DNA of 64,000 nucleotides from Synaphobranchus kaupii. Lineage: Eukaryota; Chordata; Actinopteri; Anguilliformes; Synaphobranchidae. Where the stretch lies: contig CM056376.1 of NCBI GenBank assembly GCA_029718625.1, positions 108,633,097 through 108,697,096 on the forward strand. The letters are read 5' to 3'. The notes under the pieces were generated by a model. The model saw only the letters and a list, made by a program, of their open reading frames with translations. It did no database searches and was not told the DNA's origin. Each line of letters opens with the position of its first letter. Position 1 is the first letter of the stretch. Positions 13,054 to 23,732 of this stretch are shown here, piece after piece. Both the position numbers and the translations under genes were made by a program.

Positions 13054-13644
13054 TCAGGTTATAGACTTACTGAGACTATAAGATAGATTCCTGGAAATAA
13101 GAGCGGCACCCTCCCACGAGGGGTGAATACCATCTCTTTTCAAAAGACCAGGCCTCCCCCAGAAAGTACTCCAGTTGTCTACAAAGCCAACACCGTTTGC
13201 AGGGCACCAAACAGACAACCAGTGATTTAGTGATGTCAATCTGCTGTAGATTTCGTCACCACGTCGAGCGGGGATGGGACCAGAGCAAATTACTGACGCA
13301 GACATCCGTTTCGCCAAATCACACACCGATTTAAAATTATCTTTGGTGATCTCCGATTGCTTCAACCGGACATCGTTAGCGCCGACATGAATAACAATTT
13401 TAGAGAACTTATGTTTAGCCAGCACTTTTAAGTTCGCTTTGATGTCGGTCGCTCTGGCCCCTGGGATACATTGGACTATGGTCTCTGGTGTCGCTAAATT
13501 CACGTTTCTTAAAATAGAGTCGCCAATCACCAGAGTATTTTTTTTTTTTTTTTTTTTTTTCATCTCTTCCTCACGTCCTCCGTTGGGTGGAGCTAAGGAC
13601 AGAGGAAACGACAGAGTGAAAATAAGCGATTGGACTGAACCCAA
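13054..13644 (-). CDS. LINE ORF1: SGNH/GDSL-type esterase domain protein
   Basis: 196 residues. After a run of lysines (residues 29-35, encoded by a long A tract) comes an SGNH-hydrolase-like domain. GDS is at residues 41-43 (nucleophile serine), GAND at 88-91 (block III Asn), and DGIHPS at 171-176 (Asp/His of block V). Esterase domains of this kind are known in ORF1 proteins of CR1/L2-group LINEs; the role in retrotransposition is not settled. Family ORF1 proteins often have an additional N-terminal coiled-coil or PHD-like part that is missing here, so this ORF is probably N-terminally truncated or its start has decayed. It lies 150 bp upstream of ORF2 on the same strand. Confidence 0.8.
   Translation of the reverse strand: MGSVQSLIFTLSFPLSLAPPNGGREEEMKKKKKKKNTLVIGDSILRNVNLATPETIVQCIPGARATDIKANLKVLAKHKFSKIVIHVGANDVRLKQSEITKDNFKSVCDLAKRMSASVICSGPIPARRGDEIYSRLTSLNHWLSVWCPANGVGFVDNWSTFWGRPGLLKRDGIHPSWEGAALISRNLSYSLSKSIT
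13538..13560. repeat. Poly-T/A homopolymer inside LINE ORF1
   Basis: A 23-base T run on the plus strand that encodes the lysine run of ORF1 on the minus strand. Slippage here could shift the ORF1 frame. Confidence 0.9.
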
Positions 13645-16600
13645 TGTTTCGTTTTACAGAATTGCATATCTTAACAAGGGGGACAGTTTTCCCAATTTTA
13701 CTTAACAAGGGGAGCGGTGCTTATAATAACCCTGCTTATAATAACGTTACCCAAGCGGAATAAATCCCTGGCCTCCGTCCCAGTCGATTAGTAGGCTATG
13801 TGCTCGACTGGTTAATAGTGGGGGCTGCAAAAAAAGCGTTATCGCTACAGTTGCCTAGTAGACGGTCCGGCCCTGGGCGCGTGCACTTTATTTAGCAATT
13901 AGCATAAATCCACGGCCATGAATTTCCTACATCCTATGCGCAGGGTAAGGACTCTTAGATAATCAATTTCTTTGTCTCAGCTTAGTTTCCATTGCCAAAA
14001 ATGCCTAATACAGCCCCATTCTGGTCACAAAAGGTAATGTATTACCAACCAGTCAGACTAACAATGTATGAGAACATGCACACAATTTACAGGGTCATAT
14101 GAATTACTACAACTATCTCCTATATAAACATATGTCAGCCCATGGATTACCATATGGGACAATTAGCTGCCATGTCATCCATTTATGTCCCTATATTAGC
14201 TATGCTGGTTCACCCAACATAATGAATGGTTAGGCCACACATGGAAGCTTCTACTATAGTGTAGTATAAATTCCTAGTACCGTTAGTTTCGCCAAAATAG
14301 ATTGACAGCTCACCACCATTGTCATTACTTACGGTATAAAAATCCAAGTCGTATCCAAGGCAGGGATTTTTTTCCACAGACTCCCTATACTTTATCTAAC
14401 TAGGTATACTAAACTAAACCAGAATAAGACACACTACAGGTCATTCAGGTATGAACTCCACCACTGCTGTAAAATTCTGTGACATCATAAACAACACAAC
14501 CTAGCTAGCCTTTCTGTGGCTAGCTAGCTATACTACTATGAATACAACACCATAAAACACACACGCTCACACACACATTTTTTTACACACGGGAACACTT
14601 TATAGGCCATGCCATGGATGTCGCTGGTCGCAGCGGCATTTAGTTTATACTTTGGCCGACTGTTGTCCTGTGGTCACTCCAACGGTCGCTCAGACATAAA
14701 ATGAATTCAACTTTGACCCTGTCACTGCCTCTGTTGTTACGGTAATGTTTGTCTCGGACAGCAGAGGCTTCGCTCAAGCTAGCACATAAGCTAACTGTTA
14801 GTAGCCAATGGATGCTGACAGATTTTCATAAAAGTGCAAAATCTCTACCTACCTACTCATAGCTTACCTACCATCAATGCAGTGCATGGATAGCATTATA
14901 AATGAGCACAATTAAAAATTATTATTATTATTATTATTATTAATGGCCTAATAATAATAACAATGTAATTTCACGATTGATGCTGAGCTAGACTGTTGAG
15001 AAAACGTTACAATCCAAAACGAGAAGCAGCTCGCTTCCAACATTACAAGTTACCAATAGCCTATTAGTCTGTAGACTATTGTGAATGTTTACAAAGACAC
15101 ATTTGTAGCAGACAAGCGTTTATGTAGGTGCCTGCGAATGCATTGAACGTATTCCCTCCATGTTTTCCTACTAAATAATGTTAGCTAACAGCAATATGAG
15201 AAGTTGCCTCAATGTTGAGGTTTAATTACAAATGTTTTATTATTTGCTACCTCATTCATAGCCTACAAGTGTATGAAAGACACAGGGAATTATATTTCAA
15301 ACAATATATAGCAGCAGACATAATGAGATGTAGCCTATTAAATCTCCATTAGCCTATTCCTCCATTGTCCCCTGAGTGTAAACTGTCGCTGAAATGTCTG
15401 TTTATACTTTTTGCAAACGAAAAGACCACCAGTGTATGTAGAGCGACAATAGAATGTTCATGAAAGTTCTGCAATTTCAGTCGAGCGACACTCGCTGGAC
15501 TATAAACTGGTCTTTAGCTATGGAATCCATGCTTTCTGCTTCAGATGAGGAGTCATGGATGTAATCCTCATCTGCATCCAGAGAACAAATTTTTTTTTTT
15601 GTGGCTTTGCCTTCATAGGCGGAGGGTGAAACAACTGCAGGATAAGGCTATAGGGGGAAGGAGAGGTGTCCACCCTCATGCGAGCACACGCAGTGCGCAA
15701 GCAGCAAAACATTTTTTCACCGTAAATACAGTTTTTTGAGTACAAGAGCAGATGTAGGGGTTGGTTAAGTACCAGTAGGTTTGGGGTTTATAAATCAAAG
15801 GTCCTTGAAGCTTTTGGAACATTTGAATATTAGCTACACCATTTATTTTAATCGCACACAAATAGAAAAATAAATAAACAGCACTCTAAAACAGAAATTT
15901 AAAAAACTAGTGTTGAATGTCACAGAGTTAAAATACTGTTAGATAGTAGCCGTGTTGCTGAGGTAAAATACTGTTAGATCATAGCCTATAGTTTAGCTGA
16001 GGAAGTAGACAGTTTATCCCTTCAGTAAAGATGGTAAAACAACAATCTACTATCAATGCTGGCCTTCTGTTAAAACATTGCATTAACTTGTTAAAGCTTT
16101 TACCTTTTCAGAATTTAGGGCTTCAAAAATTCGGATGTGATTTTATTTGCCGTTTTCGCAATTATTCTCATTTTGGCGGTTCGTGAAAACATTTTGGCGG
16201 CCGCCAAAGAATTTACAATGTATCAAAAACCCTGACACCCCATACAAAATAACACTCCAGAAAATGTGAGTTATTTAGATACAATCACACTTTCACGTCA
16301 TATTGATAGGCTAATTATTTAAGCAACTCCACTGCAAGAACCACTATGCGTGATTAGTTTTTTTCTATAGGCATGGCAGCCAACACACATAATGTATAAC
16401 ATTTTTAATTGACAATAACAGAGAGTGTGACAGTCTGTTGTAATGGTTACACAGGGACATTTTGGGACTCTGGCTTTCTGATCATGAGACTGGGCCCCCT
16501 GCGGAGTCATTCACAATTGACCGCTGGTTTATTCTCAACAGCTGTTTTGAGGACACGTTTCTTCAAACTGTTCCTCTACTGTCTCCCTTGTGACCGGACC

Positions 16601-17505
16601 CAAGTGGAGACCTGTGCACGTCCACGTCGACCTGACTGGAAACCTGTCGCGACCTGACTTCAGAGAAGAAGTCTCCAGGAGTCTACACACCAGCCGGGAC
16701 CTTGGACCAGCTGACGAGCTGACATCACTTACGGAATCGAGACTGGCCTCCCTTTGTTACCGTTAAGTATTGAAACGCATTTTATTTAGCACTGACATCA
16801 ATTGATAGGCTAGCATATAAAACCTGTAATACCCTGTTGAGGTAATTTTACTGCTGGTTCCTACTTTTGTTTGTATTTTGTTTTGCTATGCGCGTTTCGG
16901 TCGGGAATAAACAATTTCCCTGACCTTATAGTTTTACACCCTTAAAACTGTAGATGTATGAGACTGATAAAATGAGCTTAACCACAAAATATAGTTTAGC
17001 GTGTCATTAACCCATAACACAAACTAACCTTTGTAATGGTAGGACTGTTAGCTTCTATATTTAGCCGTCACATAATTATCATATCCTCTGATTAAGATGA
17101 AGTCATACAATGTTATATCAATTATTGTTTCTATTATTCACATATTCATAGTTGTAGCCAATACAACATATGTCATTTTTCCAACCCATTGTCGTGTCTA
17201 CGTTATTTCACTAAGTTGGGCTCTACTGACGTATAGAATTCTAATTGAGTGTTGAACTTAATTAATTCTGAATAAAAGTGACCAAACCTCACTACACTGT
17301 CCAGAAATGCTCCGTGAGTCCGTGATGATCCTTCAGCTTGACTGCCGCTTCACTGACAGGACAACGCACTGATGGAGACTTACTAGCTAGCTAACTAACC
17401 AACTAATGTTAGTACAGGTAGTATAACCATACAGCAAAGTGTATAAAAGCAATGTATAAAAGTATCTTTGAGACTGAAACCCTTGTACTGCTAACTAGCT
17501 AGTTC
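13645..17505. other. Non-coding stretch, possible old element ends
   Basis: No host gene seen. At 13,858-13,874 ...GGTCCGGCCCTG resembles a hAT right end but has no partner. An ATT microsatellite lies at 14,924-14,942. Region 16,500-16,930 is GC-richer and has a TATA-like CATATAAAAC (16,813) and AATAAACAATTT (about 16,906). It could be an LTR or old retroelement, but I could not find its ends. TAGCCTA motifs occur at about 13793, 15060, 15261, 15331, 15984 and 16309. Confidence 0.4.
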
Positions 17506-18215
17506 AAGTTAAAATGTAAATTGCTTTGTATTACTGCTAACGTTAATATTACGACTTATATTGACACACCCTTTCACTCCTTGACCGTATGAATATTAAT
17601 AATATGACTACGTGGCATCATCATCATATGACCACACCTACTCATGAGTTCCAGATCAAATTGAAGCGGTAAAAAAGGCCTTAGAAAAGGCTCTGCAGTA
17701 TCTCTTTAAACTCTAAGCTGTTTTTTAATAAGGCCACCAGAAATCCTTTGTTTTCTCTTTGTCTTGTGCATTTTTTTAGAACTATTTTTTTTATTTTACA
17801 GAGATGTCGAGGTTTGAGTAATAATACCATTTTTGTACGTACCCTTTTCTGTTGCCTTTCAAGTTAAAATGTAAATTGCTTTGTATTACTGCTAACGTTA
17901 ATATTACGACTTATATTGACACACCCTTTCACTCCTTGACCGTATGAATATTAATAATATGACTACGTGGCATCATCATCATATGACCACACCTACTCAT
18001 GAGTTCCAGATCAAATTGAAGCGGTAAAAAAGGCCTTAGAAAAGGCTCTGCAGTATCTCTTTAAACTCTAAGCTGTTTTTTAATAAGGCCACCAGAAATC
18101 CTTTGTTTTCTCTTTGTCTTGTGCATTTTTTTAGAACTATTTTTTTTATTTTACAGAGATGTCGAGGTTTGAGTAATAATACCATTTTTGTACGTACCCT
18201 TTTCTGTTGCCTTTC
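17506..18215. repeat. Perfect tandem duplication, 2 x 355 bp
   Basis: The unit AAGTTAAAATGTAAATTGCT...CTGTTGCCTTTC occurs at 17506-17860 and again, apparently without a mismatch, at 17861-18215 (period 355). Only three bases (TTC) are shared at the junction and left border, so it looks like a simple tandem duplication and not a satellite. It has no coding content. The lack of divergence means it is either very recent or an assembly duplication. Confidence 0.93.
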
Positions 18216-18740
18216 ATAATATGTATTTATTGAAAGATAAATTGTAGCGATACTCATTTTCAAGAAAGGATATGAAGGCAGTACCAATAACAGAGTACAT
18301 CATAAGCACATTAATTGTTGATTTAATCATATAATTGTACAAAACAGCTTTAATCTAGATTGAATCTTGCATGGGAGGATTCATGGCGGGGACTTTATTC
18401 ATGTCGCTTTTTCCCCCCTTTCTATCTCCTTTCTTGGATCCTCGGTGCATGTCAGAGCTGGCCATGTGCTGTGAAATGAACCGGTGTGCATCCAGCCTTC
18501 ATTCATCTGACAGTTGAGTTTTGAAAATGATGCATTACTTGAATGTCAAACATGCCAGGTAATCAGCTTGATCTAGCTGGAACCCTGATCCATCATTAAC
18601 CACCAAGTTCACCAAGAAGCGCAGGCAAGACATGAGGCAGGGAAGACGAACGCAAAGCATACAGCTAGCAGAAAATAAAATACAGAAGGAAAGCAACTCT
18701 TACTTCTGAGCAGAGAACATCAGTTGAATTTTTATTTCAG
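18216..18740. other. Non-coding stretch, nothing recognised
   Basis: Unique-looking sequence between the tandem duplication and the dispersed repeat. No ORF, RNA gene or element ends were found. Confidence 0.5.
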
Positions 18741-19078
18741 TTATTTATTATTTATTTTGTCTGAAGCCAGGTTGAGCACACATAGGACAGCATTTTTAAA
18801 CAGAAGGAAATCCTATGTGACACCACTGCCCTTGAGTTTATTTATCCTTGATATAGTCGATATGATACTTTGGGTTATGTGTGGATACCAGCAAGACAAT
18901 TTTGTCAATACTGTGTGTTACTAAGGGTGGCAACATGATTTTCCAGGCTTTGTGAGTTTGTTTGTTTGTTGCTGAAGGCGCATGCGTGATACATTTATCC
19001 TGCTGCCATTGTGCTATTGTGCTGCATGTGTACAACACAAATGTAAATATGAACACATTTAGGAAATATTGAATAGAT
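18741..19078 (+). repeat. Dispersed repeat, copy B (partner at 2343-2665)
   Basis: Second copy of the roughly 330-bp repeat, same orientation, 16.4 kb downstream of copy A. It differs by scattered substitutions and a short insertion near 19005-19025 (repeated GTGCTATTGTGCT). Confidence 0.85.
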
Positions 19079-19413
19079 GCGCTGCATACGGGTTTGCTCG
19101 TTTGGTTTGTTGGCCTTAATCATACTGGGCCTCATTTATCAATATGGTTGTAAAAATAGCATATATTTGACGGATCCAGCGTTCAAAATTCTCACGTGTG
19201 GATTCATCAAACTTGTGTAAATCACTGATCAGACTTGATCGTATATTAGGAAGCGCGTTCACATCATTATGAATTACCATACTCATACGCCCATTTTATT
19301 ATCTATATTTGGCAATGCCACCTCCTTTAAAACACACATGCCAATGCTGTTTTCTCCAGCATTATAGGCAACAGGAAAGCAAATGATTTTTCATTTGCTT
19401 CTTTTCAATAATA

Positions 19414-19968
19414 TCAAAAGACTCTTGATATCTTATTTTCTGGTACTTTTACAAGCGATACTATAACCTCTCTGCATATGAATGGATCTCTATGGGAATT
19501 GGGGGGTGGGAATAGATTTAGCTGTAAATTACACTGGACCAGTATGGAACATATGGTCAGCTAAATGGCTCTAAGTCATCAAGGCTCTGATGTATCAAAC
19601 AAGCCTTAAACTACTCTGCTGCCAGAAATACAGTAGATATGGATGGATCACTTTAAGGGTTTCTTCTCCTGACTTTTTTCCCCATAGAGTTCTATAGGAA
19701 AATGAGTCAGGAGAAGAGACCCTTAAAGTGATCCATCCATATCTACTCCATATCTGGCCATAGAGTGATGGTTTGGGGCTCATTTGATACCTTTGACTCT
19801 TGATAACTTACAGCCATTTCGCCAGTCATGTGTTCCATACTGTACCAGTGTAATTTACAGCTGAATCTAGTCTCACCCCCCAATTCCCATAGAGATCCAT
19901 TCAAATGCAAAGAGGTTATATTATCGCTTGTAACAGTACCTGAAAATAAGGTATCGAGAGTCTTTTGA
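19414..19968. repeat. Foldback element: 277-bp imperfect inverted repeat
   Basis: The left arm starts TCAAAAGACTCTTGATATC and the right arm ends GTATCGAGAGTCTTTTGA. Paired landmarks: GGATCTCTATGGGAATTGGG with CCCAATTCCCATAGAGATCC, GGATGGATCACTTTAAGGG with CCCTTAAAGTGATCCATCC, and a centre ATAG-AGTT-CTAT at about 19684-19695. The arms match over nearly their whole length with scattered mismatches, so a transcript would form one long hairpin. No transposase ORF is present. It may be a foldback MITE or an inverted duplication of a Tc1-like internal piece, since a Tc1 3' end follows at 20028. Confidence 0.88.
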
Positions 19969-20027
19969 TGTCAATGGGTCACAGACTTCCGGAAGTAACA
20001 GCATGCAAAGGTTATACGACCAAATAT

Positions 20028-20270
20028 GAAATATGATACTTTAAAAATACATTAAAGCAAAGGGTTTGAATACTTATGCACATGAGAGATTTCAGTTTTT
20101 GATTTTTAATACATTTGCAAAAATTTCTAAAAACATGTTTTCACTTTGTCATTATGGGTTATTGAGTGTAGATTGATGGGCAAAAATGTCAATTTTATCC
20201 ATTTAAAATTAAATCTACAACACAATAAAGTGTGCAAAAAGTGAAGGGCGTAATTTTGAGTGCAACTGCA
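20028..20270 (+). mobile_element. 3' end of a Tc1-like DNA transposon (fragment)
   Basis: Contains the sequence well known from fish Tc1 copies: GAATACTTATGCACATGAG, TTTCACTTTGTCATTATGGG, GTGTAGATTGATGGGCAAAA and AAAAGTGAAGGGCG, ending near GAGTGCAACTGCATA. Only this terminal part is present; no transposase is seen on either side. The foldback repeat directly upstream may belong to the same insertion. Confidence 0.75.
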
Positions 20271-20776
20271 TATGTGTGTGTGTCTCGCTCGCTCTTCCTC
20301 TAGAACCTATCTTGTTTGTCACATTGTATCTTACAATCACATTATAATCAACAGAGGCTTGTTTACAGAAGTGATGGTTAACACACGGTGTCAGCTTGCT
20401 TGTTCCCCATGCAGCACGAGTTCCGCAGATGTGCGCCTTTCATGTGTTTTCACTGTAGATGATGTACCAAGCACAAATGAACAATTCATCACTTTGGCTG
20501 GAGCTGGTAGGGCTTTTGATGAATATGGGCCCAGTTAATTGAAACACCAGTCATGATGTCTGCAGTCTGACATGTCCTCTGGGCTGAAAGACAGACTGGA
20601 GCAGCCTCTCTGAGCATGAATATTCCATAGAGTCAGATAACTTACACTGTCCTAAAGTGTCACCAAGTTCTGCACAACTGAAACCCCAAATATTTGAAAG
20701 TTGAGGGTTTTGCAGTCAGAGTAGCGGGGAGCCTTTGTTTGAGTGTTAAGGACTCATATTGTGAGTGAAATCTTTG

Positions 20777-20821
20777 GATAGATAGATAGATAGATCGATA
20801 GATAGATAGATAGATAGATAG
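20777..20821. repeat. (GATA)n microsatellite
   Basis: About eleven GATA units with one GATC interruption. Confidence 0.95.
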
Positions 20822-21082
20822 ACAGACTGACAGACTGACTACTTTATTATCCCCATGGAGATATTTCTCTAGCAGCATTTGTAACATTCACATTTACAAA
20901 CAGATATTTATACTAATATACATACAATCATTTACACTAGAGAAGGGGTGGGGGGGGAGGGGGGTGATTAAATAAATACAGATAAAAATTACAAATATTC
21001 AGGCCTACTAAATAAATGCTGAATCGCACAATCATATCCAGACATATGTTTTCACTCATATGTTATATGGTTTTACTCACTA

Positions 21083-21185
21083 TTGTCATTTTGTGGCATT
21101 GTGACTGTGAGGACACTTGTCATTTTGTGGCATTGTGACTGTGAGGACACTTGTCATTTTGTGGCATTGTGACAGTGAGGACACT
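21083..21185. repeat. Three tandem copies of a 34-bp unit
   Basis: Unit begins TTGTCATTTTGTGGCATTGT at 21083, 21117 and 21151. Copies are identical except GACTGTG to GACAGTG in the third. Confidence 0.92.
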
Positions 21186-22531
21186 TGAGACCTCTCTTTC
21201 TGTTGGTCCTGTTTGTGTGCTAGACAGAGGCATGCAGTTAAGATTTTTCAACAACCTCAGGAGGAACAATGTAGTTAGAAAAAATGTGCAGCTCATTCTG
21301 TCTTTTTTTATTTATTTACTTATTTATTTATTTTAACTATTGAACGCCGCCAAACATCATTCGTGGGTTTGAAATGTCAAAGTGTTTATGCTAATGCGAT
21401 ATTCTGGTCTCCGTGCCTGCTCAGTGACGGACGAACCTGTTAATTTCCTCAGTTCCGGCACTGACATTTTTTTTTTTTTCCCCCAGTCGGGCCTTTTTCC
21501 GAGAAGGCCAATTTTATATAACGAGTTACTGTTGGAAGTAAATGGCAAAAGTTCACTCTTATAAAAGATGCAATCGGGAAGCCCATCTCCAACTGCACTA
21601 CCTATTGCTTTTTCTCCTTTTTTCACCATCACGACCAAAGCTACATTTTACCTGTCAGGACATTTCATGCCACCGCAAGTCATGAGCATTAGTTTCCAGC
21701 TCTCAGTGGCTATCAGGACTGGTATGAGGTGGTGGTGGCAAGTGGAGGGTGTGGGGGGGGGGGGGGGGGGCATCTTATGGATCCTTCCTCAGGAATAGAA
21801 AACCCAAACACAACTGAAATGCAACCAAACAATGTGTTTTTCCGATGTAGGTGGAAGTGAGGCAATAGGCTAATGGATTTAGTTTGTATCGTTTGCCATT
21901 TCTAATCGGTGCTGGTACTGAAGCCATTGTTCTGCTGTATGCACTTTGAATCTGGACTTCGTGGCGTTAATGTCCAGTGCCTGGGGTGGCGCCTGTTTTA
22001 TATGTAGCAGATAACAGGTAATCATACAGTATATTCAATTCAAGAGTGATTGATTCCCTTCAGCCAATCATCTGCCCTAAACTCACTTTAATTTGGCAAT
22101 CAAATTGATAACAGCATACATGCATGTTGTTCTACCCGTAAAGCTAGAACACTACCAGCACAAAGTATGTTTATGCAAATGATATTACCGCCAAATGTTG
22201 ATTGAATTTCGGTTATTTCTTTGTAACGAAATACGGGACATGGCTAAGGACCATTCAGTAAGCACACTCACGGATTAGCATGATGTTCATCAAGGCAACC
22301 ACAGAAGCCACACTTTCCAAGAACGGGAATGAAAAGTAATGATTAAATAGTGCATTGCAAATGGTCTCATTGAAGAGGGCAGATATTTTTTTCCCCACAA
22401 TCAGCAGGCAAGTGCTTCATAAGATGAAGTTGTTATATTTCAAAAGCCTCTGGCTGTTGAAAGGAGACTTATCTCAAATGTGCATTTGTTCAAATTGCAG
22501 TCATTTTTATTATATGAGCACAGGCCTAATA

Positions 22532-22760
22532 GTAAAGTGTACTCCAAACAGGGCCCTATAGATCCGTTCTGAATAAAGAACATATTTTTTTAAACCCTGA
22601 TTTTTATCCATCTCTAAAGGTAAAGTGTACTATAAACAGGGCCCTATAGATCCATTAAAAAAAAAGAGTACATTTTTTGAAAACCCTGGTATTTATCCCT
22701 CTCTAAAGGTAAAGGAATCTCCAAACAAGGCCCTCTATGGATCAGTTTTGAATAAAGAAA
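22532..22760. repeat. About 2.6 tandem copies of an 88-bp unit
   Basis: Copies start at 22532, 22620 and 22709. Each opens GTAAAG and carries an AACA(G/A)GGCCCT block, with an AAACCCTG block in the first two. Divergence rises in the third, partial copy. No coding content. Confidence 0.88.
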
Positions 22761-23166
22761 CTCAGGGATGCTAAAATTTGTCACTTGAGACCAGTAGCAC
22801 TGCTGGATTCCATTGCTCCTTTCTAATCAGAGTGGGTTCTCTGACCAATCAGTGGCTTTAATCAGGTAGAGCAGAAAACCATGAGCACTTTTGGCCTTGG
22901 GGGCCTGATTTGAGTATGTAGGCCCTAGGTATACATTCAGAGTAATATGCTACTAACAGTAATGCTCAGATTTTTTTCTGGAACATGCATGTAATTAACA
23001 TGGATCCTGTAAGATTAGGAAATTAAACCATGCTGTTATAATACAGTGGATTTTCACATCCAGAAACACATGCATAGGTGTAAATATTATTTAACAACCT
23101 TTTTAATAGGCTACACAGTGTATGGAGAGAACATAGCTCGGTGAAAGGTGCTTGAGCCCAACTCCT

Positions 23167-23191
23167 TGAGAAATAGTAAGACATACACACG

Positions 23192-23223
<32 letters not shown>

Positions 23224-23286
23224 GGAAAATAATGCATGCACACACGTATGCACTCACACACATGCACACACGCATTCACTCATGCA

Positions 23287-23329
<43 letters not shown>

Positions 23330-23330
23330 G
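23167..23330. repeat. CA-rich microsatellite tract
   Basis: Several AC runs separated by CATGCACACACG-type sequence. ORFs of Thr-His or Val-Cys repeats here are artefacts. Confidence 0.95.
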
Positions 23331-23660
23331 CACATGGGAATCTGGGACAAATTAGGCACACATGGTTTACAAGAATAATACTTATAAGGGCTATTATAAT
23401 ACAGTCTATTCTAAGATCCCATGGGATTCTAAAAAAAAGGAGAAAGCTCCTCAGCATCCTTAATACAGGGGTAGGGTGGACCCCATCTCTGAAGGGGGAT
23501 ACTGGCTGGTATTGGATTGCAGGGGATACAGAAAAGTGCTAAAATATGTGCCATCATAACATATTTATCTGTCCAGTGTGCTCATCCAGTGTGTTATCTT
23601 TAGGAAGTCAAAAGATGAATCAGGTTCCATGAAAGGTTGAGTCTGAATTCTTTTTTTTAA

Positions 23661-23732
23661 GAATGGCAGGGTATGTATGGTAAAGAATGGCAGGGTATGT
23701 ATGGTAAAGAATGGCAGGGTATGTATGGTAAA
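23661..23732. repeat. Three perfect tandem copies of a 24-bp unit
   Basis: GAATGGCAGGGTATGTATGG plus TAAA, three times in a row. Confidence 0.95.

Larger units (their letters stand above)
9192..13644 (-). mobile_element. L2-clade non-LTR retrotransposon (LINE), nearly full length
   Basis: Read on the minus strand, the order is: esterase-type ORF1 (13644-13054), a 150-bp spacer, ORF2 with AP endonuclease and reverse transcriptase (12900-9945), then about 750 bp of 3' UTR. The element ends in a tail that reads, on its own strand, GCGCTATATAAATAAAATTG followed by TTGAA-type pentamers, in plus-strand coordinates 9192-9235. That tail and the RT sequence fit the L2 clade of fish. The 3' end is complete. 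The 5' end is uncertain because ORF1 looks N-terminally short. One frameshift in ORF2 makes this copy inactive as it stands. Confidence 0.9.
20271..22531. other. Non-coding stretch with microsatellites and a 34-bp tandem array
   Basis: Holds a GATA microsatellite (20777-20821), a 34-bp array (21083-21185) and a G homopolymer (21753-21770). An octamer-type ATGCAAAT (about 22174) sits in a unique stretch at 22060-22260. No gene recognised. Confidence 0.5.

Noticed and set aside
16409..16930. Possible host exon with a 3' end
   Set aside because: An 82-residue ORF with no recognised domain; the AATAAA-like and TATA-like motifs fit an LTR as well, and ends could not be found.
23661..23732. CRISPR-like array
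   Set aside because: Direct head-to-tail repeats with no spacers, in a vertebrate-type genome.
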